64,000 nucleotides of DNA from contig NZ_RKSM01000001.1 of NCBI RefSeq assembly GCF_008729015.1, forward strand, positions 62,001 through 126,000, in the 5' to 3' direction. Below are positions 9,243-17,439 of this stretch, one piece after another (within the stretch, counting starts at the first letter, position 1; each line of letters opens with the position of its first letter). The notes under the pieces are model-generated. The model worked only from the letters and a program-made list of their open reading frames with translations, did not search any database and was not told the origin of the DNA. Position numbers and translations under genes: made by a program. Origin of the DNA: Haloarcula sp. CBA1129. Its GTDB lineage: Archaea > Halobacteriota > Halobacteria > Halobacteriales > Haloarculaceae.

Positions 9243-10018
9243 GCGAGCACCCCCCAGTCGCCCAGTAGAGTCCCAAAAACCGACCATGCAGCGACGCCGA
9301 CGTGGAGCGCGACAGCCCGTGTGAGTTCGTTGGCCGCGCCGAAGGCGTCGCCGCCGACGCCACCCAGTCGGCGGTCGGCCCATCGTGAGAGGCCAACGGC
9401 GAGCAGCGGACCGGTGAGGACTGCGACTGCGGTCGCCGGAACGGCGACGACAGCGGCCGGGAGCGCGACGGCGAGCGAAGCGAGAAGCTGCTTCGGGCCG
9501 GTCCCGTCGAGGACCGTTGACCCGAACCCATCGTGGCTCGGACGGCCGATGCAGGCAAGCGTCGCCATCGAAAGCTTCGCGCTGACTTCGGCCGAGACCA
9601 CGAGCGCGAGAGCGACTAGCGGTGGGAGCCCGGCAGCGGCCAGCGCGGCCAGTGCGAGCGCGAGAAGCACGGTCCCCAGCGCGAGGACGGCTCCGACGCC
9701 GACGGTCGTGTCCCGCATCACATCGCGGCGCTCCGCGGGGTCGCCGTGGACGACAGCGGCGTCACCGAGGTCTGCGAGGCCGTCCGCGTGGTTGACGCCG
9801 GTGACGAGGACGACGCTTCCGAGATACGCCGCGGCGACGACCGGTGCCGGGAGCAGGCCGGCAGCAAGGAACGGAAGCGCGACGAGGCCGCCGATGACGT
9901 AGCCGGCCAGCGGGAACGCCGCCGGCGTTTCGACGAAGGCGTCCCACGCCCGTTCGCTGTGGCCCACTGGGAGCCGCGAGAGAAATCCGATGGCACCCCG
10001 GACCGCGGTCAGAACCAC
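9227..10018 (-). CDS. cobS: Adenosylcobinamide-GDP ribazoletransferase (cobalamin synthase)
   Basis: An integral membrane enzyme joining AdoCbi-GDP to alpha-ribazole (phosphate) in the last assembly step. The 263-residue protein is almost entirely hydrophobic and contains the family motif NHADGLADLGDA, whose acidic residues bind metal. No ATG lies at the homologous start; a GTG at 10018 gives VVLTAVRGAIGFLSRLP, the expected N-terminus, and overlaps the stop of cbiB by 10 nt. The longer reading frame to 10396 is an artefact running into cbiB. Confidence 0.93.
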   Translation of the reverse strand: MVLTAVRGAIGFLSRLPVGHSERAWDAFVETPAAFPLAGYVIGGLVALPFLAAGLLPAPVVAAAYLGSVVLVTGVNHADGLADLGDAAVVHGDPAERRDVMRDTTVGVGAVLALGTVLLALALAALAAAGLPPLVALALVVSAEVSAKLSMATLACIGRPSHDGFGSTVLDGTGPKQLLASLAVALPAAVVAVPATAVAVLTGPLLAVGLSRWADRRLGGVGGDAFGAANELTRAVALHVGVAAWSVFGTLLGDWGVLAWTLS

Positions 10019-10932
10019 GCGAACACCCCCACCCCGGCCAGCAGGTATGCCAGCACTCCGGCGACGCCGACCCGCTGCACGCTGCGCCGGGCCGTCGTTA
10101 CGTCGGGAAGGTGTCCTGTGGGGTTCAGGACGTACACGCCCGGCTTTTCGAGTCGAACGTCGAGCGCTGCGGCGGCTGTCCCCATCGGCCACCCGGAGTT
10201 CGGCGAGGGAACGCCGTCCAGCCAGAACCGAGCGCGGGCCACCGACCGGGGCGACCCACAGGCGAGCGCGAGCAGGAGCGCACTTATTCGGGCTGGGAGC
10301 CACATCACGGCGTCGTCGAGCCGCGCCGCGGGCGTCCCGACCCTCTTCGAGCGGTAGCCCAACATCGAATCCATCGTGTTGACGGCCTTGACCCACGCCG
10401 CCGCGCCAGCGGCGACGGGAAGCGGTGGCAGGCCGACGCCCGTTGCGACGGCCCCGCCAAGAACGAACGCGGCCAGCGACGCGACGAGACCGTCAGCGAG
10501 GTTCTCCGATGTGCTCTCGACGGCCGCGCTGCGGACCTCGCCTGCCGAGAGATCGCCGGCGTCGCGGCCGGCAAGTGCAAGCAACCCCTCACGAGCGGCA
10601 TGGAGGTCGCCCTCCGTGTCGGCGATGACGTCACGGGCGGTCGAGAGGAGGCTGCGGAGGCTCGTGGTCAAAAACAGCGCGAGGCCGGCGAGCGCGACGG
10701 CGGCCGGCGGTGCGAGGCTCGCGACGAGTGCGACCCCCGCGCCGACGACCCCGGCGGCTCCGAGCGGCAACAACACTGCGGCAAGCGTCCCGACTGCGAG
10801 CGGGTGCTCCCACTCGCGGTCGACAGCCCCGACGAGCCGCCCGAACCACGCGACTGGGTGAAAGCGGGTCGGTGGTTCGCCGACGGCGAGTTCTAGCCCG
10901 CCGGCGACGGCCACGGCCAGCGCGCTCAACAC
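10009..10932 (-). CDS. cbiB: Adenosylcobinamide-phosphate synthase
   Basis: A membrane protein that condenses adenosylcobyric acid with aminopropanol phosphate to AdoCbi-phosphate. The 307-residue protein carries the N-terminal family motif GEPPTRFHPVAWFGRLV and several membrane segments. NTMDSMLGYRS is the conserved central motif. The start is taken as GTG at 10932 (VLSALAVAVAGG), because longer frames are arginine-rich translation of the HAD gene in another frame. It overlaps the HAD gene by 7 nt and cobS by 10 nt, so HAD-cbiB-cobS-cobY form one tight operon. Confidence 0.92.
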   Translation of the reverse strand: MLSALAVAVAGGLELAVGEPPTRFHPVAWFGRLVGAVDREWEHPLAVGTLAAVLLPLGAAGVVGAGVALVASLAPPAAVALAGLALFLTTSLRSLLSTARDVIADTEGDLHAAREGLLALAGRDAGDLSAGEVRSAAVESTSENLADGLVASLAAFVLGGAVATGVGLPPLPVAAGAAAWVKAVNTMDSMLGYRSKRVGTPAARLDDAVMWLPARISALLLALACGSPRSVARARFWLDGVPSPNSGWPMGTAAAALDVRLEKPGVYVLNPTGHLPDVTTARRSVQRVGVAGVLAYLLAGVGVFAWF

Positions 10933-11564
10933 AGCTCCCCCTCCAGGAGCTGTTCGGCTATTGCCGGTAGCGAGCGGTCGTCCAGCAGAACCGACCGTGC
11001 GCCCACGCGACCCGCGCCGCCGTCTGTCCGGGCGTCGTCGCCGACGTGGACGAGGTCGGCGAGCGCCACGTTGAGCGCGTCGGCAGTCGCCTCGAAGATG
11101 CGCTGATGGGGTTTCCGCCACCCACAGCCGACGCTGGTGACGACGGCGTCGAACGAGTGACCGCTCTGCGATTCGATGGCCGCCCGCTCGATTGTTCGCT
11201 CGACCAACCCCGGGACACTGCAGTTCGAGCAGATTCCGACCGGTCCCCGCTTCGCTGCGGCGTCTAGTGCCTCTATGGCTCCGTCGCGGACCGCTACCGG
11301 GCCGTCGAACGCGTCGAGAACGGCCTCGGTCGCCGTCGCCTCGGTGACCTCGACCCCGCGGCTGGCAAGCGCCAGACGGACGTGCTCGTCAAGCGGCGCT
11401 TCCCGGCCGCGGTCGTAGTCGCGGTGGGCCGAACGGTAGGCGTCCTCCCAGTCGTCCGGTACCCGAACCGACCGGGCCGAAAGCGCCGCTGCGACGGCGT
11501 CCCACGGCTCCGACGGCCGGTCTGCCGCGACGAGCGTCTCGAACAGGTCGAACGAGAGTGCCAC
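10926..11564 (-). CDS. HAD-superfamily hydrolase at the head of the cbiB-cobS-cobY operon
   Basis: A 212-residue HAD protein with motif I at the extreme N-terminus (SFDLFETLV; nucleophile Asp6), a motif II region around ICSNCS, and motif III/IV near GCGWRKPHQRIF and HVGDDARTDGGAG. Residue 8, which in most HAD phosphatases is the second Asp of DxDxT, is Phe. The gene overlaps cbiB by 7 nt, so it is translated with the cobalamin assembly genes. The pathway needs a phosphatase acting on alpha-ribazole phosphate or adenosylcobalamin phosphate, and no CobC or CobZ is recognisable nearby. This protein is therefore a candidate by position only. Confidence 0.85.
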   Translation of the reverse strand: MALSFDLFETLVAADRPSEPWDAVAAALSARSVRVPDDWEDAYRSAHRDYDRGREAPLDEHVRLALASRGVEVTEATATEAVLDAFDGPVAVRDGAIEALDAAAKRGPVGICSNCSVPGLVERTIERAAIESQSGHSFDAVVTSVGCGWRKPHQRIFEATADALNVALADLVHVGDDARTDGGAGRVGARSVLLDDRSLPAIAEQLLEGELC

Positions 11565-11733
11565 ACCTGTGTGGTTAGTGCAATCTCACTTGAACTGTGG
11601 GGGTGGGGCTGGGAACGGCCGTGGGGCGCGGTACTGCTGTCAGGTCGTTCAGACCGGTCGAAACCCAGCCACGGCGGACGCCCACCGACAGAGCGGTAGT
11701 AGCGACGGCCTTGGCTTACGGCATTCCAAACCG

Positions 11734-11740
11734 TTTATAC
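11734..11740 (+). promoter_or_regulatory. TATA box of eIF5A-speB
   Basis: TTTATAC lies 24-30 nt before the eIF5A ATG at 11764, consistent with a strong leaderless promoter driving both eIF5A and the agmatinase gene. Confidence 0.6.
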
Positions 11741-11763
11741 CCAAACAGGGGTAATCCGGCGGT

Positions 11764-12144
11764 ATGGCAAGAGAGCAGACCGAAGTTCGAGAGCTCGACG
11801 AAGGAAGCTACGTCATGATCGAGGACACGCCGTGTAAGATCAACTCCTACAGCACGGCCAAGCCGGGCAAGCACGGCAGCGCCAAGGCCCGAATCGACGC
11901 CAAGGGCGTCTTCGACGGGAAGAAGCGCTCGCTGTCCCAGCCTGTCGACGCGAAGGTCTGGGTCCCGATCGTCAACCGGAAGCAGGGGCAGGTCGTCTCC
12001 ACGGACGGTAACGACGCACAGGTGATGGACCTCGACACCTACGACACGTTCACGATGCGTGTCCCTGAGGACATCGACCTCCAGCCTGACGACGAGATCG
12101 AGTACCTCCAGTACGAAGAGCAGCGCAAGATCACACGCTCGTAA
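11764..12144 (+). CDS. eif5A: Translation factor eIF5A/aIF5A (hypusine-containing)
   Basis: This factor promotes peptide-bond formation and ribosome progress. The 126-residue protein has the SH3-like N-terminal domain with the hypusination loop [12 protein letters not shown]; Lys36 is the residue modified to (deoxy)hypusine. The C-terminal OB-fold domain ends in an acidic, salt-adapted tail. Length is standard for archaea. The agmatinase gene begins 2 nt after the stop, and deoxyhypusine synthase lies at 17.4 kb, so the modification pathway is clustered around its substrate. Confidence 0.97.
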   Translation: MAREQTEVRELDEGSYVMIEDTPCKINSYSTAKPGKHGSAKARIDAKGVFDGKKRSLSQPVDAKVWVPIVNRKQGQVVSTDGNDAQVMDLDTYDTFTMRVPEDIDLQPDDEIEYLQYEEQRKITRS

Positions 12145-12146
12145 CG

Positions 12147-12950
12147 ATGTTGCCCGGTGCGGGGGCCGACCGCGGGGCGGCCGACTACGCGCTCGTCGGC
12201 GCACCACTCGACGCATCCACGTCGTTTCGCCCCGGCGCACGCTTTGGCCCGCGCCGCATCCGTCAGTTCGGTCGGCAGTTCGACGATTACGACCACCGCA
12301 CCGGCCAGCACTTCACTGACTGTTCTGTGTACGACCACGGCGATATCGGTCCCACGGCCGATGTCGCCGAGTACCTCACCTTCCTTGAGGGCACCCTCTC
12401 GGATTTCGATAGCGAGGGGGCCGTCCCCCTCGTCCTCGGCGGCGAACACACCGTCTCCGTCGCCGGCGTGCGCGCCCTCGACCCCGACGTGTTCGTTTGT
12501 CTGGACGCCCATCTGGACCTACGGGAGTCCTACGCCGGGGATGAGTACTCCCACGCGACGGTGACCCACCACGCGCTTTCAGTGGCTGACGAAGCGATTG
12601 TATTGGGTGCACGCACCGGGTCGGAAGCCGAGTGGGACCGCGCCGCTGCCGACGACGTGACCGCCGTTCCGCCAGCGGACGTGGCCGACTGGACGCCCGA
12701 CTTCGACGACGAGCGGGTGTATCTCTCCGTCGACATCGATGCCGCCGACCCCGGGTTCGCGCCGGGAACCGGAACGCCGGAGCCGTTCGGCCTCGACCCG
12801 GGAGAGATACACGACGTGGTCCGGGCCGTCGCGCCGCAGGCCGTCGGCTTCGACGTGGTCGAGGTCAACGACCGCGACGACGGTCAGGCGGCGACGCTGG
12901 CCGCGAAACTCCTGCGAGCGTTCGTGTTCGCCCACGCCACCGACGAGTAA
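12147..12950 (+). CDS. speB: Agmatinase (agmatine ureohydrolase)
   Basis: A manganese enzyme of the arginase/ureohydrolase family, 267 residues. It shows the metal-binding signatures GGEHTV, DAHLDLR and the C-terminal VDIDAADPGFAPGTGTPEP. It releases urea from agmatine or, as proposed for haloarchaeal hypusination, from an agmatine-derived deoxyhypusine intermediate. The gene starts 2 nt after the eIF5A stop and shares its promoter, which supports a dedicated role in eIF5A modification. Specificity for agmatine over arginine or formiminoglutamate is inferred from this context. Confidence 0.9.
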   Translation: MLPGAGADRGAADYALVGAPLDASTSFRPGARFGPRRIRQFGRQFDDYDHRTGQHFTDCSVYDHGDIGPTADVAEYLTFLEGTLSDFDSEGAVPLVLGGEHTVSVAGVRALDPDVFVCLDAHLDLRESYAGDEYSHATVTHHALSVADEAIVLGARTGSEAEWDRAAADDVTAVPPADVADWTPDFDDERVYLSVDIDAADPGFAPGTGTPEPFGLDPGEIHDVVRAVAPQAVGFDVVEVNDRDDGQAATLAAKLLRAFVFAHATDE

Positions 12951-13013
12951 GCCCGCCCCGTCACAGGCTTGGGCCACGGTATACTGATACGCCCGGGACC
13001 AGACTATCAGCGT

Positions 13014-13985
13014 ATGAGTACTGGTACCACAATTCCGCAGGACCGCGCGCTGTCGCCCGATGACTGGTCCCATCCGGCGGAGCGAGACTATGCGGACGCC
13101 CAGGCCCGCCTTGCCGACCACTACGACCTCACCGTCGAGTCCAGAGCGACCGAGACGGACGCGGCGGGCCGGGTTCATTATCTTGTGGGCGGGAACCCAG
13201 ACGGCGACCCCGTGCTCCTCCTTCACGGAGTTGGCACACCGGCCGCGACGTGGCTCCCCCTGTTCCCGGCGCTTACCGACGAGTACCGTGTGTACGCTCC
13301 CGACCGACCCGGCCTCGGCCTCTCCGCCGCGCCGAGCTACCGCGACCGGGACCTCCGGTCGTTTCTGGTGACGTACTTGCTGGACCTGCTTGAGGACCTC
13401 GCTATCGAGCGGCCCCACGTAGTCGGCAACTCCCACGGCGGCCTCCAGTCGTTCCTGCTCGCAATCGACCACGACCGCGTGGACCGACTGCAACTGGTCG
13501 GCGCGCCGGGCGGCGTCTCACGGGACCTCCCGCTCCCGTTTCGCCTCCTGACGGTTCGTGGACTCAACCGCGTGTTGCTGTGGCTACTCAACCGCGGTGA
13601 CCCGGTCGAAAACGCGAGGCAGTCGATGGAGCGGGTCAACGTCGTCGACGCCTCGGCCATCCCGGACGCCGTCTACGAACTACTCGCCGTCGGGCAGGAC
13701 CTGCTAGGGCGACAGGAAAGCCAGCGGTCGCTGGCGACCGCACAGGGGTCCTACGGCCGCGCCCACCCGCTGTTTGATATCCGGGACGAAATCGTGGAGA
13801 TCGACCGCCCGACGCAGTTCGTCTGGGGAACGGAGGACGCCTTCTGGCCGCCCGACGTTGGTCGTCCCGTCGCCGAGAAGATGCCCGACGCTGCGTTCCA
13901 CGAACTCCCCGGCCACGGCCACACACCGTGGCTGGAGCCGGACGATGCTGTTGCCGAACTAGTCCGGACATTTCTCGACCAGTAA
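13014..13985 (+). CDS. Alpha/beta-hydrolase fold protein
   Basis: A 323-residue protein with the classical alpha/beta-hydrolase layout: oxyanion-hole region LLLHGVGTPAATW, nucleophile elbow VGNSHGGLQS with the catalytic Ser, a late Asp in VWGTEDAFWPP and the His in LPGHGHTPWLE. No signal peptide is seen, so it is cytoplasmic. The ATG at 13014 is preferred over one at 12969, which adds residues unlike the family. Substrate unknown; the closest general relatives are esterases and C-C hydrolases. It stands alone between speB and the zinc-domain gene. Confidence 0.85.
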   Translation: MSTGTTIPQDRALSPDDWSHPAERDYADAQARLADHYDLTVESRATETDAAGRVHYLVGGNPDGDPVLLLHGVGTPAATWLPLFPALTDEYRVYAPDRPGLGLSAAPSYRDRDLRSFLVTYLLDLLEDLAIERPHVVGNSHGGLQSFLLAIDHDRVDRLQLVGAPGGVSRDLPLPFRLLTVRGLNRVLLWLLNRGDPVENARQSMERVNVVDASAIPDAVYELLAVGQDLLGRQESQRSLATAQGSYGRAHPLFDIRDEIVEIDRPTQFVWGTEDAFWPPDVGRPVAEKMPDAAFHELPGHGHTPWLEPDDAVAELVRTFLDQ

Positions 13986-14115
13986 AATGTATCCAATGTC
14001 ATACACTGCAGACACGTTCTATCAGTGCTGTCGGGACCGGTGATGTAGGCTGTCGGTTCTTGAGAGCCGATACGCCACGACGTGTTTTATTAAACGGGCT
14101 ATCTTTCTTGCGGGC

Positions 14116-14913
14116 ATGGACCAGCTATCGTCGTGTTACTTCTGTGGCGGTGCGCTCGATGTCTCACTCTCCGAGTATCCGATTATCCCGAAATCGCTGG
14201 ACCCGGAAGCCGAGAAGCAGGGGACCGTCGTGCTCTGTTCGACGTGTCGAGAGAAGCTTGCGACTATCGTCGAGCCGGCCGTCGAGGCGGCGAAGGCAGA
14301 CGCCCGCGACGCGGCGGAGACGGCTACCGACGACGGGACTGCGGAGCCGCCGGGACAACTGGCGGAGTCTGAGACGACGACAGCCGACGAACCAACGACC
14401 ACCGACAGCGTGGTCGAGCCGGCCGACGACGGCTCGCTACTGGGCGGCGACAGCGCAACCGCAGACGACCAAGAGAGATCGGTGCAGTCGGCGGAGACAG
14501 CGGCCTCAACCCCGGAGCAGGATTCGGCGGAGCCAGCGAACTCGACGGCGGAATCGGATGCAACGGGAACGTCCAAGGCGGACACTCCAGATGAGCGACC
14601 GGCGGAACCGACCGAAACAAATGACACAGGAACGGCTACAGCCGAGACGGAAAGCGGGGACACCGACAGCAGCAACAGCAGCGATACCAGCGATAGCAGC
14701 ACAGACGGCCCCTCGCTGACGAAATTGGAGTACAACAAGGTGATGCGCCTGCTCCAGAACCGCGAGATGCCGGTCGACCGCGCGGAGATACGTGAGGTCG
14801 CGGTCAACGCCTACGACATCGACGGAGAGCAGTTCGACGCCATCATCGACGCTGCCGTGGACCGGGGCCTCATCGGGCAGGAAAACGGCCAGTTGGTCGA
14901 ATCGGACGGGTAG
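14116..14913 (+). CDS. Zinc-knuckle protein with acidic linker and C-terminal helical domain
   Basis: A 265-residue protein in three parts. Residues 5-55 contain CYFCGG and, about 35 residues later, CSTC, a four-cysteine zinc site. Residues 60-195 form a very acidic Thr/Ser/Glu/Asp-rich linker of low complexity that is probably disordered. Residues 200-262 are a compact domain beginning LTKLEYNKVMRLLQNREM and including AVNAYDIDGEQFDAIIDAAV, reminiscent of a small winged-helix or UBA-like fold. I do not recognise a named family. A role as a haloarchaeal adaptor or DNA/RNA-binding protein is only a guess. It has its own promoter (TTTTATTAAAC about 25 nt upstream). Confidence 0.75.
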   Translation: MDQLSSCYFCGGALDVSLSEYPIIPKSLDPEAEKQGTVVLCSTCREKLATIVEPAVEAAKADARDAAETATDDGTAEPPGQLAESETTTADEPTTTDSVVEPADDGSLLGGDSATADDQERSVQSAETAASTPEQDSAEPANSTAESDATGTSKADTPDERPAEPTETNDTGTATAETESGDTDSSNSSDTSDSSTDGPSLTKLEYNKVMRLLQNREMPVDRAEIREVAVNAYDIDGEQFDAIIDAAVDRGLIGQENGQLVESDG

Positions 14914-14964
14914 CCCGACGCCAGTAGAGAAAAGCATACCACCGGCCCTCTCGAAGGCCGCGCT

Positions 14965-15732
14965 ATGAACGCAGGCAACATCGCGACGCGTCTCGACGAC
15001 CGACTCGACATCGATGCCTACGCTGACATCGACGCCAGCCCGAACGGCCTGCAGGTCGGGCCGGCGACCCAGCCGGTCGAGCACGTCGCTTTCGCAGTAG
15101 ATGCGGCTGTCGAAACTATCGACCGCGCCGCCGAGGCGGGCGCTGACCTGCTCGTGACCCATCATGGTATCGTCTGGGGCGGGATGGAACGCGTGACCGG
15201 AACCAATTACCGGCGGGTCGCACCGCTGATCGACAACGACCTCGCGCTGTACGTCGCCCATCTCCCGCTGGACGGCCATCAGTCGCTTGGCAACGCCGCC
15301 GGCGTCGCGGACCTGCTGGACCTCGACAACCGCGCGCCGTTCGGGTCGATGGGTGGTGAGAACATCGGCCAGCGCGGGGTCCTTACAGAACCTCAGACGG
15401 TCTCTGAATTAGCTAATACCCTCAAAGGAATTTTGGATACTGGTGGACAGGATGTTCAGGTACTCGATTTCGGCCCATCGACTATCGAGAACGTCGCAAT
15501 CGTCACTGGCAGCGGCGTCGACTGGCTGCAGGAGGCAGTCGAGAAAGACGCCGACGTGCTCATCACCGGCGAGGGGAAACAGCAGGCCTTCCACGAGGCG
15601 CGCGAACAGGGACTCAACGTCATTCTCGCCGGCCACTACGCGACGGAAACGTTCGGCGTCCAGTCGCTCCAGACCGTCGCCGAGGACTGGGGGGTGGAGA
15701 CGACCTACATCGACTGTCCGACCGGTCTCTGA
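14965..15732 (+). CDS. Nif3-like dinuclear metal-centre protein
   Basis: A 255-residue member of the NIF3/YbgI family, hexameric proteins with a di-metal site, sometimes annotated as GTP cyclohydrolase I type 2; the physiological role is unsettled. Conserved metal ligands occur in LLVTHHGIVWGG, AHLPLDGH and, near the end, ITGEGKQQAFHEA with GHYATETFG. Length is typical. The SprT-like gene starts 5 nt after its stop, so both are probably co-transcribed. Confidence 0.92.
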   Translation: MNAGNIATRLDDRLDIDAYADIDASPNGLQVGPATQPVEHVAFAVDAAVETIDRAAEAGADLLVTHHGIVWGGMERVTGTNYRRVAPLIDNDLALYVAHLPLDGHQSLGNAAGVADLLDLDNRAPFGSMGGENIGQRGVLTEPQTVSELANTLKGILDTGGQDVQVLDFGPSTIENVAIVTGSGVDWLQEAVEKDADVLITGEGKQQAFHEAREQGLNVILAGHYATETFGVQSLQTVAEDWGVETTYIDCPTGL

Positions 15733-15736
15733 GGCG

Positions 15737-16300
15737 ATGGCCGATAGCGTTTCGTACGTGGGTATTCGCTCGGATGCGGCCCTCATCGACTGGTCGCAGC
15801 AGTACTGCCGACAGGTCCGCCGCGAGCGGGGCGTCTCGGTTCGGTTCGACCTCGTCGACTGGACGGTATCCCATCGCGCCAAGCGCCGAGCCGCCGCGGT
15901 CAAGCGGCCGAGGCTGGACGATGCCACTGTCGGCGACCGGTACGACTGGGACAGCATCGACAGGAGCGACGGCCGCCCACTCCCGTGTACGGTGTCGCTG
16001 ACTTGGGATGCGTTTTCGGCCTTCGACCGCGCCGAGTGGGAGTCGACGCTGCGACACGAACTCATCCACGTCGAACAGTACCAGCGCGACGGAACGACTG
16101 ACCACGGCCGAGCCTTCCGGGAGCGGGCCGACCAGCTCGACACTGCCGTCCATTGTCCGGCATTCGCCGATCCGAAGCACGTCCTCACCTGCGGGGCGTG
16201 TGGCGACCTCGTCGCTCGTCGCTATCAGGACTGTAAGCTCATCGAGCAGCGCGAACAGTACCAGTCTGACTGCTGTGGGGCGGCGCTAGAGCTGGGCTGA
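15737..16300 (+). CDS. SprT-like zinc metallopeptidase with C-terminal zinc ribbon
   Basis: A 187-residue protein with the zincin motif HELIHVEQYQ (HExxH), followed by DHGRAFRERA, which supplies the third ligand, and a four-cysteine ribbon (TCGACG, then DCCGA). This is the architecture of SprT/Spartan family proteases, whose eukaryotic members cleave DNA-protein crosslinks. It is small, with no PIP or ubiquitin-binding extension. The ATG at 15737 follows the nif3 stop by 5 nt. A DNA-repair role here is inferred from the family, not shown by context. Confidence 0.85.
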   Translation: MADSVSYVGIRSDAALIDWSQQYCRQVRRERGVSVRFDLVDWTVSHRAKRRAAAVKRPRLDDATVGDRYDWDSIDRSDGRPLPCTVSLTWDAFSAFDRAEWESTLRHELIHVEQYQRDGTTDHGRAFRERADQLDTAVHCPAFADPKHVLTCGACGDLVARRYQDCKLIEQREQYQSDCCGAALELG

Positions 16301-16630
16301 CTATAGCAAGAACCTGATGGCCCAGAGGACGCCCATCCCGGTCACCATCGTGGCGAACACGTCTTCGGTTTTCCAGGCGACACCTGCTGCGAGCGCGCCG
16401 GCGACGAACTTGTCCGGAGCGAAACTACCGGCGTCGAGTGTCACGAACGAGGGGAGTACGAGCGCGGCGAGGACAGCTGCGGGGACGAACCGCAACACCT
16501 GTTCGACGACCGGCGGAATCTCGTCGAGCCGGCCGAACAGCGCGATAAAGGAGAGTCGACAGGCGTACGTCAGTACGCCGATGACAGCGATGACGCCGGC
16601 TATCTCAACCGGGCCGTAATTAGTCGCCAT
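16301..16630 (-). CDS. azlD: AzlD-family transporter subunit
   Basis: A 109-residue membrane protein with about four transmembrane helices, beginning MATNYGPVEIAGVIAVIG. AzlD-type small subunits pair with AzlC in export of branched-chain amino acids or related compounds. The motif YACRLSFIALFGR and the VLRFVPAAVLAALVLP stretch fit the family. The start at 16630 overlaps the end of azlC by 11 nt. Longer frames read azlC out of frame and were not used. Confidence 0.9.
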   Translation of the reverse strand: MATNYGPVEIAGVIAVIGVLTYACRLSFIALFGRLDEIPPVVEQVLRFVPAAVLAALVLPSFVTLDAGSFAPDKFVAGALAAGVAWKTEDVFATMVTGMGVLWAIRFLL

Positions 16631-17312
16631 CGGTCCCTCCCACGGCGGATTCAGTGAGAACGCCAGCAGTGATGCCAACGCCGGCTGCGACGAGCAGCCC
16701 GAGATTGAGCGGGAGGCCAGCGCCAACGACGGCAACGGTACCACCGACGACAGCAGCGACGCCGGTCGCTGCGTCTTCGATTGCCGGCACCAGAATCGCG
16801 AGGAAGACAAGCGGGATCGCGAATTCGAGACCCCAAGCGTCCGGGACGCCAGTGCCGAGTAGCGCCCCGGCAATGGTCGTGACCTGCCAGACTCCCCAGA
16901 GCGTCAGGGCGACGCCGAGGTAGTACCACTTCCGGTTCGTCTCACGGTCGGACCGGTAGCTGGCGACAGAGAGTGCGTACGCTTGGTCGGTCAACACATA
17001 GGCGAGCACCGCTTTCCACCGGCCGGTGAACTCCCGAAAGTACGGTGCAATCGATGCCGAGTACATCAGCAGTCGGAGGTTGATGACGACGGCTGTCGCG
17101 ACGACGACTGTCAGTGGTGCGTTCTGTCCGAGCAACTCCAGCGCTGCGAGCTGTGATGCGCCGGCGAAGACGACCACCGAGAGGCCGACTGCGGTCGGTA
17201 GCCCCAGTCCGGCGTTGACGGTAGCGATGCCGGCAACGAGGCCAAACGGAATAATTCCCAGCAGGAGCGGCGCAACATCGCGAACGCCGCGCCTGAAGGC
17301 AGCAGTATCCAT
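16620..17312 (-). CDS. azlC: AzlC-family branched-chain amino acid exporter
   Basis: A 230-residue membrane protein. The family signature is GIIPFGLVAGIATVNAGLG near the N-terminus, then VVFAGASQLAALELLG and VVINLRLLMYSASIAPYFR. Together with the overlapping azlD gene it forms a two-component exporter in the cytoplasmic membrane. Substrate specificity within the family varies (branched-chain amino acids and others) and cannot be set from sequence. Confidence 0.93.
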   Translation of the reverse strand: MDTAAFRRGVRDVAPLLLGIIPFGLVAGIATVNAGLGLPTAVGLSVVVFAGASQLAALELLGQNAPLTVVVATAVVINLRLLMYSASIAPYFREFTGRWKAVLAYVLTDQAYALSVASYRSDRETNRKWYYLGVALTLWGVWQVTTIAGALLGTGVPDAWGLEFAIPLVFLAILVPAIEDAATGVAAVVGGTVAVVGAGLPLNLGLLVAAGVGITAGVLTESAVGGTDGD

Positions 17313-17439
17313 AGCTCCCAGTCCAACGTAGGGGCGTCTAAGCCCTCCGTTTCAGTGGCAGTATGTGATGTTATGTCGACACATAGTCCGTAACCGTCAC
17401 GGCGAACCACGACGTTGAAACCCGACGCCATTCGACTCC

